Below, in pieces: positions 10,921-22,554 of a DNA stretch of 64,000 bases. Both the position numbers and the translations under genes were made by a program. Position 1 is the stretch's first letter. Every line of letters starts with the position of its first letter. The notes below the pieces were generated by a model. That model made no database searches, was not told the DNA's origin, and worked only from the letters and a program-made list of their open reading frames with translations. This stretch comes from Tetrastigma voinierianum (taxonomy: Eukaryota > Streptophyta > Magnoliopsida > Vitales > Vitaceae), in assembly GCA_016808115.1 (NCBI GenBank), contig JAEQBH010007373.1:124001-188000 (forward strand). Direction: 5' to 3'.

Positions 10921-12470
10921 AGTAGGGTGGGGTCTTTCCATTTTAGATCTATCTAGTCTTTTGGAAGTCGAACCCTACAGTAGACCCAACCTAAAAGGTA
11001 ATATTGGGCTATGAACAATGTTTTAAAAACCAAATCGGTGACTAAAATGGAAAAATTACCGGTTCATAGTTTTTGGGCCAAACCGATGGTCAAACAAATA
11101 AATGGACTGGAAATATCACTAGTCGACAGTCCGATCAATCAGTTCGATCCGACTACAAGTGTACGAGAAGAAAAGCATAAAAGATGGAGCACCTCCCATA
11201 TTGCTCATTTCCTAATTACAAGTGTACAAGAAGAAAAGCATAATGAGTTCAAAATAAATATCCTATGCTTCACTTATCTTTCACATAACCTAATATGAAA
11301 TGATAACCTATTTTAAATAGTAAATAACCAAATATCCTTACAAAAAATGTACTTGAAGATAAAGATTGCAACTAAATATAAAACTAAGTAACCTCCTTAA
11401 TTTTGTGAGTTTATATATATAAGATAATTTTATATATATAGCAGTCCTCATACATAATTTTTTCAAGGAAAATGTATCATTTCTATAAAAATTTAATGAT
11501 TACAATATTATTTCAAACCATTAAGTATGAGATTATTTGTTCTCAGAAGTAAATTTCTATTTCCGAGAAGAAATCAAACATCTATAAAAGGAAAGAAATT
11601 ATTAATATAATATATTATATAATATTCTAACATTAATTGTATAAGCTAACTAACCTATTCAGAAAACAAGCTTGCTATCATCTGAAATTTCAAGGAATTG
11701 GTTTTGTTTAAAAATATTTGGTTAGAAGAACTCAAATAACTAAATTTGTAAAGACCACTCCATGTTTTCTTGAAGAATGGATTCATTGTGGACAAAATGT
11801 CCTTTGCTATTTCATGTATTTATATATATTTCTTAACGGAAAAGAAAGCCTTATTTTACAAGAAAATATTGAGGATATTTTTTTTTAAATGAGGTCAAAA
11901 TGGATGAAAAGTTAAATTTTCTAAAATTTATTTTTTCAAGAGTATTTTAATCAAATGCGTGGTTTCATTACTAGGTCCCTTTTCATCACTTCAGTGAGAC
12001 ATATCACGGAATATGTCCTTCATTGCTTCCCTTCTAGGTCCATCAAAATTGAGCTTAAAATAATTAATCCCATAATGGGTAATCAAAATGAAGTCTTTTA
12101 GTTAAAAATAAAAATGAAGTCATTTTGATGAACAAAACATAAAAACAATGAAGTTCATTTTTGCCCTAAAGAGCCTATGCCCCACCCATGTTGCCACCAG
12201 CAAGAGAGAAAGAGACATCCCATTGTGGGTCTCTTAAATCGTTTTGCAGAATCCAATCTCTTGGTTTTATTTTTCTTATCAAAGAACAAAGAGAGAGAAA
12301 GAGATATTTTCTTTTCTTGCAAAAAGAGAGAAAAGAGAGGGAGCTTAAGGCCAAATCATCGTATATTGTCTATTACTACGTAGATGCCTGTTTTTGGTGA
12401 ACAGTAACCATTTGGGTGTGTGGTATCAGAGGATCTTTGTGTGTTATAAAGAGAATAAAATTTTTATTTA
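10921..12470. other. Spacer with degenerate repeat DNA
   Basis: AT-rich DNA without supported genes. 11,020-11,260 contains a GGTT/CCGGTT-rich patch typical of dispersed plant repeats, and two direct copies of an ACAAGTGTAC(G/A)AGAAGAAAAGC motif near 11,156 and 11,219. 12,270-12,345 is a purine-rich AGAGAGAAA tract. The 95-residue frame at 11,011-11,298 spans this repeat and is not convincing. Confidence 0.45.
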
Positions 12471-12472
12471 AT

Positions 12473-13200
12473 TTAACTAATCAATTCTTTATTTAGTTTT
12501 CTTTCTCCAACTTCACCCGCTTGTGTTTTTTTCTTTACCCGTATACAATCTCGTGCACTCATCCCTACTTGTCTTCTCTCATTTCTATCTAGGGCATCAT
12601 GTTTCCCAAAGGCCAAAACAAACAAAGTGATTGTATCGTTGGGCTGGCTGAAATAATATCCATATAGAGATATCAAAATATAATCCCATAGATTGTAGAA
12701 ATTTAAAAAGAAAACGGACTTACAATAGATTACAGTAAAGAAAAGCAATACAAGATACTGAGAATCAAGATGGTAAAAAGAAAATAGTTTCCATGAGCGC
12801 CTCTCAGTTCCAGAGACCAGAGCAAAGGTCGGTACAGAAGCAATCAGTGCAATAGGTACAGAAGAAATCAATGCAACTGCTCGCACAAGCATACCAGCTA
12901 CACCACAAAAAAATTCATAACAAAAAAAAACTAAAATTAAACAACAAAAAAATGAATAATAATAAAATTGGCGATAAAAGTGAAGAAGAATTAGGGACAA
13001 ATGTATGGAAAGATGAAGGATTGAGGACAAAGAAACGGAAAGAGATGAATAATATTTAGTATTACCATTTGTCGATCACTTTTTTCAGTTTGTCATCTCC
13101 CGGAATGTTGTTTGTTTTACTAGAAATCTCCATGGACTGCGTTAACAACGAACTGTTGGAAATCTCCATTGATTGGGTTGGCGGTGGATTCATTTCTCTC
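12473..13200 (-). CDS. Hypothetical small membrane-type protein, weak support
   Basis: The longest frame of the window (185 residues, 12,473-13,030, minus) is very rich in Phe, Leu, Ile and Tyr and includes AGMLVRAVALISSVPIALI followed by ASVPTFALVSGTERR, an internal near-repeat (ISSVP / IASVP). Just upstream on the same strand, 13,062-13,190 encodes a frame starting MNPPPTQSMEISNSS with a duplicated TQSMEIS motif, preceded by a purine-rich leader. A two-exon gene is conceivable, with the Leu/Phe-rich N-terminal part of the long frame being intron. I recognise no family. Low-complexity AT-rich DNA can produce such hydrophobic frames by chance, so treat it as tentative. Confidence 0.2.
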
Positions 13201-13679
13201 TTTCTCTCTTTTTTTATTTTTTTATTTCTTGTCTCTATGGAACTGTGGAAGAAATATATATAAGAAATCACGTACTTGAAATATATTTTTGGTTAAAAAA
13301 TAAAAACATTAAATATCAAATCTTTGACAATAACTAAGGAGGGAAACGGACGTATCTGGGGGAATTAGGCGTTTCTTTTTTCATTAAATTCAAAATGATG
13401 ATAATTCAATGGAATATGGCATTATATCAATAATATATCGCTACTTTTTTTTACCGGTTTGATCATGGAATTTCAAGTCCACATTCGATATATCGCTAAA
13501 AGATATGTTCAGGAAATTCTTCAAAAATATTTTAATTTTATTCTTAAAATAATAATATAAATATAAAAGATAATTAAAAATAAGTATATTCACTTATTTT
13601 TAGAATTTATATTACAAACAAATGATTTAAAAGCAGTATTGGTAGTAATTTTTTAAAACATGTTTTATAAATATAAAAT

Positions 13680-13706
13680 AAATATATATATATATATATA
13701 TATATA
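13680..13706. repeat. (TA)n microsatellite
   Basis: About 13 TA units in AT-rich spacer. Confidence 0.9.
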
Positions 13707-13843
13707 AGGATTAATTTAAAAAATTCAAACTGCAAAACAAAATTTTTATTTAATCGAGCTTATTAAATTATAAAGCTATTTTGAGCAAGAACCTTAATAT
13801 TTCCACGAAGTAATTGTAAATTATCACCTAATTTTTTTTAATT

Positions 13844-13902
13844 TACACACATACACATAAACATACTCATACACATACACATATACACATACACATACAC
13901 AT
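13844..13902. repeat. (CACATA)n-type minisatellite
   Basis: Imperfect repeats of ACACAT/ACATAC with TATA and CTCAT interruptions. Confidence 0.85.
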
Positions 13903-14825
13903 GAATGAATGTGAAAAAAAGTACCTTAATTCAAACCCAGTTCGAGTTCTCCCTCAGTGGGGGCGAGCTATTTGGAATCTCTGATCAATCATTATTCGTA
14001 GAATCCAAGAGAATAGAGGGTGGTGAAAATCAAAACCACCAAATACACAAATTATAGCAAACGAGAATAGCTTTTATGCAGATGTCACCCTCTTGTCTTC
14101 CTCCCCTTGGTCCTTGTTTGCTACTAGCTCCCACCAGCAGAACCTTTTCCATCTACTATGCCTAAAAAGAAAGTGTAGTAGCATCTAAATAATATCAAGA
14201 ACAAGTGCCCGACTTGTTCGATACAACGAAGTAGGAATGCACATCTACAAATATTTGACAATCTGGATCTTCAAAAGCCAGAGCCCGAGCGATATTTGAA
14301 GGTCGATTAAGCGTAAACTAATTAATTCTTAGTGAAGCTTGACGTTTAGAATACTGCTGCAGAGTGTCCCTACGTCGGTGGCATGTCGGAAAGAGAAGTA
14401 GATCTGCGAGGAAAATAACAAAACCAAAAAAGATGAGTACCTTTATTTTTGACGTCTACTTGAATGAAATACAAGTTGTCTTATCTTCTTCAGAAACCCC
14501 AGTAAGTTCTTTGAATTCTATTCTAAACAATTTGAACTGTTTGTTGTTACATCATGCAAATGATGACATAAACTTTTATTCGATTATTGTGCCTTATTGA
14601 AGCATGGTGTGTACTGGCCTGTTTAAAGATGATTAAGAAGATCCTTCAAGTATCAATTCATGTATTATCTTTGTTCGACGTTCTAAAAGGGCCGATAATG
14701 CCTGATGAATTTTGCCAACAATCGATGGAGCTTTTTTTATATGTTTCAGGCATGCATTGTGTAGCCTTCTTGCTTTTAGCAACAGCAATATTACCGAGGA
14801 AAGGAGATGATGGATATGACCACTA
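13903..14825. other. Spacer with no supported gene
   Basis: Mixed-composition DNA. Frames at 14,364-14,600 and 14,587-14,826 (the second with a hydrophobic tail, LFLYVSGMHCVAFLLLATAI) have no recognisable domain and no supporting splice context. Confidence 0.35.
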
Positions 14826-16116
14826 AATACTCATTATCATAAAAAAGACATAAAAGTATTTTTTTTTAAATTATTTAAATTATTTTTATTAAAAATTTAA
14901 AATTAATATAAAAAATAATTATATAAATATAAATAATGATAAAAACAAAACATTATACATAAATATAAAAACATATACGTAATACTTTATGTTCTGCAGA
15001 TTTTTTGTTTTCGAAGAACAATTATGTTTTAAATACTCTTCAAACACTTTATTTTATTGTTTTTATTTTAATTATGGAAGAAAGCCAATATTTTGATTTT
15101 TTTTTCCCATATATTTCTTAACAAAAAGTGGAGATAGTTTTCTAAAAATAAAAACAATGAATATTTTTAAAATACATAAAAAGAGATAAAAAAACATTTA
15201 CCAATAATATATATTAATCTAATATTCATCATCTTCTTCTTTTTTTTCCAATGGTATTGAATTTTCTATTATATATTAAAATTATACTAAAAATTTCAAT
15301 TACTTTATTGAGACAAGATTTTCTATCATCTTATTGAAATCAATTCTCTCTCGCACTGCTAAAATAAACAATAAAACACTAAAATAAACAATAAAACAAA
15401 TGAACTAAAAAAAATCAATGGAGAAATATAACTTTATTTTTTAAAATAAAAATATTACTTTATCAATCTTATTAACACGTGTATTATTTTTAGTATACTA
15501 TTAAGACGAATTAAATCAATTTAGTATAATACTATTACCACTCATCGGTATGTTTGTTAGTAATTAAGAAATCCCAATATTTCCATGTGAAAAAAGGTAA
15601 CATCCTGGATGAAAAATGCTCATTCATTCTTACTCATTCATGGCTAGCGTCCAATCAACATTTTATTGCCATAAATATGTTTTATAATGAGTTACTAACT
15701 TGATTCATCCCTGTGCGTTATTTGCAATTCTGCTCTCTGATCTAAATGGAATTAATTATCCCCTTATTCAAATAATATTTGCGCGGCCAAGGATCTCTCT
15801 CTGTAAAAAATAAAAATACTTACCTTTTATTTTCCTTACAAAAATACTCGTAAGATATGCCTTCTTCTTGCCTTTTGTGGTTCAGGAGAATCTTTGATGT
15901 AAGGGGAAAAAGAAAATGGAAAATGGAAAATGGAGGGAATCTTTGACATAAAAAGGGAAAAAGAAAGAGGAAAATGTGCAGAAATTAAGACTATGCTAAA
16001 GTTGTATATATTTTTTACCATGAATAGACGGTTGGCTTTCTCCCAAAAGGCGTTACAATCCTCTTTAAATGCACCGAATCTTTTCCTTTCAGTTTCTGTA
16101 CTTAATAAGAATAAAA
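14826..16116 (+). repeat. Pectinesterase 5' flank, copy A of three
   Basis: AT-rich DNA directly upstream of the pectinesterase pseudogene. It is collinear with 29,320-30,276 (copy B) and 61,610-62,860 (copy C). Shared landmarks in order: ATTATCATAAAA near 14,834; GAACAATTATGTTTTAAA near 15,018; GAAGAAAGCCAATATTTTGA near 15,080; TAAGAAATC near 15,566; GATCTCTCTCTGTAAAAAAT near 15,791; and GAGGGAATCTTTGACATAAAA near 15,932. It probably includes the old promoter, but the core elements cannot be fixed because of the low complexity. Confidence 0.75.
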
Positions 16117-17517
16117 ATGGCGTCTCATGGATGGTCAATGAGTGCGGTACTTTCTGTGTTCATCGTTTTCCTAGTGCAAGAAGCAGTGAGCAAGGATGGC
16201 GCTTCAGTCATCATTAATCCTGGTGGTTGATCTGGTTGTGATTTCAGAACCATTCAATTATTATTGATTCTGTTCATCGACAATGATCGTTGGGTCTGTA
16301 TCCATGTCAAGGCTGGAGTTTACAGGTCTAAGTTGAGTCTAGATTTTTAATTTATTTATTTATTGTTTTGCTTTTTGTTATGCAGAAAAGAAAAGAAAAA
16401 AAAAAGAAGCATGTATGTGTTGATGAAGCATTAACAAATATATTAATGCATTTTCACTGGCAGGGAAAAGGTAGTGATCTAAAGACAAATAATTCCTCTT
16501 TCTTAGGAGATGGAGGGAAGAGAACTTTGTTTAGGCGATCATCTCGATTACTCAGAGTCCTATACTGTTATTGATATTTGTTGACCAAAAGCATAAGCTT
16601 TATGGTAATTACTGATTAGTTAGTCATCAATATTCAGTCATACATACTATAATGAAACGGAAAATGGGAAAATGAAAATAATCATGAATCATGAATCATG
16701 CAAGAAACAACAGAACAATTACAACCTGAAGCAAGCGGTGGCGGCCATGATATTTGGGGACAGGGCCTGTTTGCGGTTTGCTTCATCAAAGGTGATCGGC
16801 TTACCATATTTGGAGCTGGCCAGTCAATTTATGAGGTATAGGTAGGAAGGAAGGAAGGAAGGAAGGATCGATATGCTTCTTTTTTTTAAATTTTTTTCTT
16901 AAATGCCCTATTGCAATGATTATTAATATTATTATGTAAGTGTGTGTGTATATGAATATAATCACTCTTTTGCTTTTTCTTTTTTTAATTACTGTAAGAA
17001 ATGCGTGGTATGGTAATTGGGAAAAGCTCTGGGATTTTTAGCTCTCAGAGGGGTTCATAACCGTGCAAGGAAGAGATAATCCAAAGGAGCCGAATGGGTT
17101 TGTGTTCAAAGAATGCAAAGTGAAGGGTGATGGACAGGCCTTCTTGGGAGAAGACCATGGAGGTATTTCAAGGATCTATGTCTCTGAACTGAGATGCCGT
17201 ATTATTCGTTCCAGCAGGATGGGATCCTTGGAATTATTCCGGAAATGAGTAAGCCCAATCTTTCTTTGAATTTTAATTCGAGGCCTAATCTATAAGACCA
17301 ATAATAATATGATGATAGTAATTATGTTTATTAATAACAACAATGGTATGTTTTAAGCGACGAGGAAAGCTTCTGGCAGTTTGCTGAAGATGATTGCTAT
17401 GGTGAGGCGGATGAAGTCAAAGCGTGTAGTGGGAAGAAGTTGAGTAGATCTATGGTGATGGATATGATCAACATCAAATACATTGATGCCGACGATTGGC
17501 TCTTCCGACAACCTTAA
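16117..17517 (+). pseudogene. Pectinesterase (pectin methylesterase) pseudogene
   Basis: Pectinesterases remove methyl esters from cell-wall homogalacturonan. ATG at 16,117 opens a signal-peptide-like MASHGWSMSAVLSVFIVFLV, then a premature TGA at 16,228. Homology continues in other frames: NDRWVCIHVKAGVYR; LTKSISFM (about 16,590); AAMIFGDRACF and TIFGAGQSIYE (about 16,755-16,835); TVQGRDNPKEPNGFVF and CKVKGDGQAFLG (17,062-17,150); AGWDPWNYSGNE (17,212-17,247, one frame off); CYGE...KKLSRS and a stop at 17,515 after DADDWLFRQP. Introns are still recognisable. Catalytic parts are damaged: the Gln-Asp-Thr segment is missing, the expected DFIFG Asp is replaced (RLTIFG), and the Arg after GQAFLG is lost. 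At least three frameshifts make it non-functional. The order fits a small secreted single-domain PME without a pro-region. Confidence 0.88.
16844..16867. repeat. (GGAA)n microsatellite in a pectinesterase intron
   Basis: Six GGAA units, a few bases after the GAGGTATAG donor region of the third exon. Confidence 0.9.
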
Positions 17518-18912
17518 TTCTTCTATCTGCTTTTCTTTTCACTTCTGTAGTCTGACTGTCTGTCTTTCTTTATCTGTCTGTTCCCTAAATTCTTGCTTCT
17601 GTCCTCTACGGTGTTAAAATACTCCCTCTTGGAAATTTATGTTGCCCGAACATTTACATTTGCATTATTTGCATACCATTGAATCAACCAGTATTCTCCC
17701 ACTTTTAAAATTGGTTTTGGTTTCAGCAGGCCGCTTTTGTAAGTTGTAACAACTCCCTTTTTATCCCTTTGTCTTAAAGTGATGGGATGGGTTTACGGAA
17801 GTCAGGGATCAAATCGTGATAATGTATAATGCAAAAGTGAATAAGAAAAGACTATAGTCTTGTCTCATTCTTCCACCCTCGAGGGCGCTGGGCCTACCAT
17901 GTGCCAGTCTAAAGTTTATTGGCACCAGTGTTTCCAATTCTGGCTTTCGAATTTACTTATTTTAATTCCTAATTTAAGTGTTTGCTTTTGTTTTTTTGAA
18001 TAATTTGTTTTTCAGATAAGATGATTACAAACAGTAACAAAAACAAATGCTAAAAACAAATGCTAAAAACAAATTAGATATTTCTCGTCCCTTGGTCATA
18101 GGGAATCAAAAGCTGTAAAAACAAATCAAGTAACCTTTTCCTATTACAAGGAATTAACTGTGATAAGCTAAAATTTCAAAACCATAAAATGTGAAAACCT
18201 CCTGAAAAGGATTATTTATTCATTAATATATAAATACATGAGAATAATTGGACATTTCTATTATTCAGGAAAAAAGGAAAAGTTATATTAACTAAGAAAG
18301 AAATGAAAAAATTATTTGATTCAATCTGACATCAGGTAGTAAAACTGATTAAAAACATAAAGCAAAAGAAGACAATTAATTATTTTCCTTATTAGACCTT
18401 ATTTCTTTTTTTCATTTAAAAATTAGCAAGGAGTAACTAATTTGCACAATAATTGATAAGTTTGATTATACAATATAAGAGTTAAAGCTCACCAAAATCG
18501 ATATTTAATTATACACAGTTATGGAGGCCAATTTGAGACCACGAATTTCCTTTAAGATGCTGAAAATCATGAATTGTACCCATATTTTAAAATGGCCGAT
18601 CAACCATGTTTCAGAACTGTTTTGCAAAAGTGGGCATGAACTGTTTCAAACCGTGATCAAGTTAGTCATCCAGCGGAACCATACGGGTTTGTTGAGCAAA
18701 CAGTTAATGATGGTTCTTTTGAGAAAATTCACCAAAGTAAACCAACAAACCCATCATTCAGCATTTAATGTTGACCAAACTAACGCACGGTAGTAATTGT
18801 TTATAAAAACATTTAATTTCCCATCAACTTTCGATGTGGGATTGTAGTATGACCAAAGAAAATCTAAATCTCAAGGTAAACTATGCAGGGTGGGATCAAA
18901 CAAAAGACCATG
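17518..18912. other. Spacer with no supported gene
   Basis: 3' flank of the pectinesterase pseudogene and AT-rich DNA. The 90-residue frame at 18,521-18,793 shows no known domain and sits in repeat-like sequence just before the LTR. Confidence 0.4.
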
Positions 18913-18995
18913 TTGTAGATCCTTAAAATTTGGAGGCTTAGAGGTTTCTTCAGTTGTGGGAGGTAATTGACTAGGGAGAGATGTCTCCCTTTCCC

Positions 18996-19002
18996 TATAA
19001 AA
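18996..19002 (+). promoter_or_regulatory. LTR TATA box (TATAAAA)
   Basis: TATAAAA in the context CCCTATAAAAGGGGGC, followed by a purine-rich transcript-start-like region. It probably marks the U3/R promoter of the LTR. Confidence 0.6.
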
Positions 19003-19499
19003 GGGGGCATCTCTTCCTTGGTTTAGGAAGAAGAAAGAAAGGGAAACCATGAGCCTTCCCCACCAAAGAGTGAGAGGTCCTAATGACCCTTATTTAAAAT
19101 TTTTTTTTGAGAAAAGTTGTAGGACAATAGGCCTCTAATTGGAAACCCAAATTTGTCTATAAGTTTTTGTTTTAAGGGAGGATGAGCTTAGTTTAAAAGT
19201 TTTAATAGTTTGGGCTTGAAGGTTCCAATTTTGGGAAGCGATCCCAACTTTAGAAACGGTCTCGGCTTGGGAGGCGATTGACCCGGGACCCATTTACTAA
19301 GTAAGTTTTCTTGACTTTCTTTTTATTTAGAAATTCTCTTTTTATATGGATATTTTTTAATTAATTGTTTTAATTATTGTTATATTTAATTAGTCATTTA
19401 ATTTATAGTCTTATTATTTTAGTTTCCTTGTAAGTATATTTTTATTTTTGTTTTATTTAATTAAATTGGTTCTTGATTTTTTTAATAATTCAACGTTTA

Positions 19500-20330
19500 T
19501 TTTTTCTTAACACATGAATCATCACCCACCCTTAATTTATTAAAATCCCAAAATTTTAAAGAAATTCAAGTTCCAAACTTTTCATTTACTCAATTTTTAA
19601 AATTTGATGTCAATTTAAAATTCAAGAATTCCAAATTTATCATTTTCTAAAATTCAAATTTTCAATTTAAAATTCAAGTGTCAAAATCTCCAAATTTCAA
19701 ATTTTCAAGGTTCAATTTTAATTTCAAATTCTTAATTTAAAATTCAACTGTCCTAATTTTAAAATTTAAGTCTCAATTTCATTCAATCTTTCAAGTTTAT
19801 AATTTCAAAGTAATCAAGTGCCTGATTTCAAAATTCCAAATTCCTCAATTTTTAATTTCAGTTTTCAGTTGTCGAGTTCCCCAAATTATGAGTCTCATTT
19901 CAAAATTTAAGTGTCATAATTTCAAATTAAAATTCTCAGCATAGTTAAAATTTTCCAAATTTTTCAATTTCATTCAAGTGCAATTTCAACTTAAATTTCC
20001 CAAATCTCAAATTTCAAAACTAAAAATTCTCAATTTCAAAATTCAAATTAACATAATTTAAAATTCAAAATTACCCAATTTAAGTTTCAAATTTTCAAGT
20101 TTCGTTTAAAATTAAAGTGACATAATTTTAAATTCAATTCTTTGATTTCAATTTAATTTTAATTCAAATTTAAGGTATAAATTATAAATTTATAGAACTC
20201 AGTTCTTGTTTCAAATCAATTTTTAGATTAGATTAAAGATTATCAAACTGTTTTGTTTAATTTCTAATTTTAAACTAAAGTTTCAGTTATCAATTTCAAT
20301 GAGTTTTCAAACATTCGACATGATTATTCT
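19500..20330. repeat. Low-complexity AAATTC/CAATTT tract inside the LTR
   Basis: About 800 bp made almost only of shuffled words such as AATTTCAAATT, AAAATTCAAGT and TTTCAAATTC. There is no constant period; it reads like a decayed short-word array and dominates the second half of the LTR. Confidence 0.8.
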
Positions 20331-20921
20331 ACGATTCTCTGAAGTATAATATTGATTAATTTGTTGTAATATATAATAGACGGGTGGAACTAGACGTAGC
20401 ATATATCTTTTTAATGAATAATTTGACATCCGATCTATAACCTAATTTATAATCGATTTTGCATATTTTGTATTTTATTGTTGCACTAACATTGTTTCTA
20501 ATTGATAGTGCTTCATATATGCCACCCAGATACACATTTTTCTCATCTGACTTTGCTTGATTGTTTATTTATATATGACTTGCATGTTTTGTTATTGCTT
20601 ATCTTGATGTTCATTGATTGATTAGTCAAAAACCATATTTTCTTAGTTTGTTTAGTAGAGACCCGACTTTAGGGGCTTAGAGTGGGGCTACATTTTCATC
20701 GTACCTTCCCGATAAGTAACTTGACCCCTGAACCTAGAATCTGATTTCCTAGACCTGCCTTTTCTTATCAGGAGTCACATTTAAGCTTTTTCTTTCTTAT
20801 TTTTTCCCCTTTTAAAATAAAACAAAAATAAGTGGCAACGCCAAACCGTTTTCTAAAAATGGTTTTTAAAAAATAAAAACGAGAAAGCGCATAATAGCCA
20901 AAAATGTGGAGTTCCACAAAA

Positions 20922-20940
20922 TGGGGACTCCGCTAGGGAC
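20922..20940 (+). other. Primer-binding-site-like sequence
   Basis: TGGGGACTCCGCTAGGGAC lies right after the LTR end. The TGG start and the GACTCCGCT core match the primer-binding-site pattern common in plant Tat-lineage elements. The tRNA identity was not checked. Confidence 0.5.
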
Positions 20941-22554
20941 AGTGAAGGTCAAGCTTGAATACAAATTGGGGAAAATGTGGCTTTTGATTTGTTGATTGAT
21001 AGATACCTCATTTTTGTATTTTTTGTATACTTGATTATTGGTAGCACATTAAGAGTTTTGATTTGCTGATTGTACCTTTCACATACTTGATTGTTGTATT
21101 ATTAATATTGGTTGGTTGACTTTGTTGGTTGATTCTTTTACTCATCTTGTTATATCACTTGCTTCTTGTGGTATGCTCACTCTATTCACCTTGACACCTA
21201 TTATTTTATTATTATTGTATATTCCACTTATTTTGATGTGTTGATTGTTTTAGTTGACTATTCTCATAGCATGTTGACTTCCTCTTACTATACGATATTT
21301 TATCTCATTTTTTATATGTATACTCTTATTTTTGCATACTTCATTTGTCATGATCTAGTTGATTATATTGGTTGGATATTTTATTTATCAAAGCATGTTG
21401 ATTCCTCCTTGTTTTATGATTACTCTACTCATCCTGACACATGTACATTTTGATTGATTGGTTATCTCGTTTGCCTTGACATGTTGATTATCTCCATTGT
21501 ATATTCATCTTGATTACCTCTTTTAGCATGTTGTTTTAGTTATATATTCACCTCACTCATCTTATACTCTTGCTTAGATTATGTGTAGATATGGATGATG
21601 TACATGTACTTTGCATGATTGACTGTTGCATGACTATCTCTCACCTGCTTGATTGCATATTGCATGTCTATGTGGGACACACATGTATCCCCTTATCTCC
21701 AAATCCTTAGCCTCGGTCGATCTATCTTTCTTGATTGTGTGTTTGATTGGAGGCTTGTTGCTCCTTGTTTGCTCGTTGACCGAGCTAGTGACTAAGAGCA
21801 AGGTCTAGTGATGGGTTATATCCATGTTTAAGAGCATTTTGGAGGTGGATAACATAATAGATGTTGAGAAGTCCGATCTTTGAAGACTTATGAAATGAGC
21901 TAGATTTTAGGATACTTATGTGACTGGTGTGCTTTTTTTTTTTTAGATGTCATTTAGGTTATTCGGATGCACCCACATGTTCATCGTACACTTAGTTTAT
22001 CCCTGAGTGTTGAGAATAGTGATAGCCTTTACCATAGGCCGCCCCTTAGGATGTCAAGGAAGTGCATGTGTGGAGGTGATGGTCACCTTGCATGGAAGGG
22101 CCTTGTCTCTTCGGAGATGTGTACCACTGGAGGGTACGATCACTCCTTCTATGGACCCCTTTAAAAGACCCACCCACCCTTGTCTTTTTAGAGCCATCAT
22201 TGACCTTCTAGGTTGAGTTTAGATCCTATTGATTGTAAACTGCATCCTACACGTGGGTGCATCTGTGAGCCTTCAGGGCTGGTTTAGTCATGATATGGAT
22301 CCAGATTTATCCATTTTGGTTTCCTCTCGAGGGTATACAAAGATTGATCTGAGTATAGAGTTTCAGTGGGGTAGTTTTGTGCATAGTAATGGATTGCTTA
22401 TTTTAGTTTCATTATAACAGCATTCTTTTTTGTTCGACTTGGACTCCACCTTATTTGTTTCGGTTACACTTTCAAGATTCACTAACACAAACTAGGACCA
22501 TCTTCGTGGGTTAGAGTTGAGGGTAGATTAGTACGTACATCAAATAAGACAAAT
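20941..22554 (+). other. Leader region of the Tat-like element
   Basis: Non-coding leader rich in TTGATT, TTGTTGGTTGA and CATGTTGATT words. Frames at 21,166-21,453 and 21,967-22,417 are open by chance or are remnants. No protein family is recognised. Confidence 0.45.

Larger units (their letters stand above)
18914..20917 (+). mobile_element. 5' LTR of a degenerate Ty3/gypsy (Tat-like) element
   Basis: Starts TGTAGATCC and ends about TTCCACA immediately before a primer-binding-site-like sequence. It contains a TATA box in a promoter-like setting at 18,996-19,002, and a long low-complexity tail (19.5-20.3 kb) of AATTCAAATTT-type words. Boundaries are approximate because no second LTR is present in the window and the target duplication cannot be read. 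Orientation follows from the primer-binding site and the downstream gag/protease remains on the plus strand. Confidence 0.55.

Noticed and set aside
14364..14826. Two overlapping small frames near the pectinesterase flank
   Set aside because: No homology and no consistent splice signals. Left as spacer.
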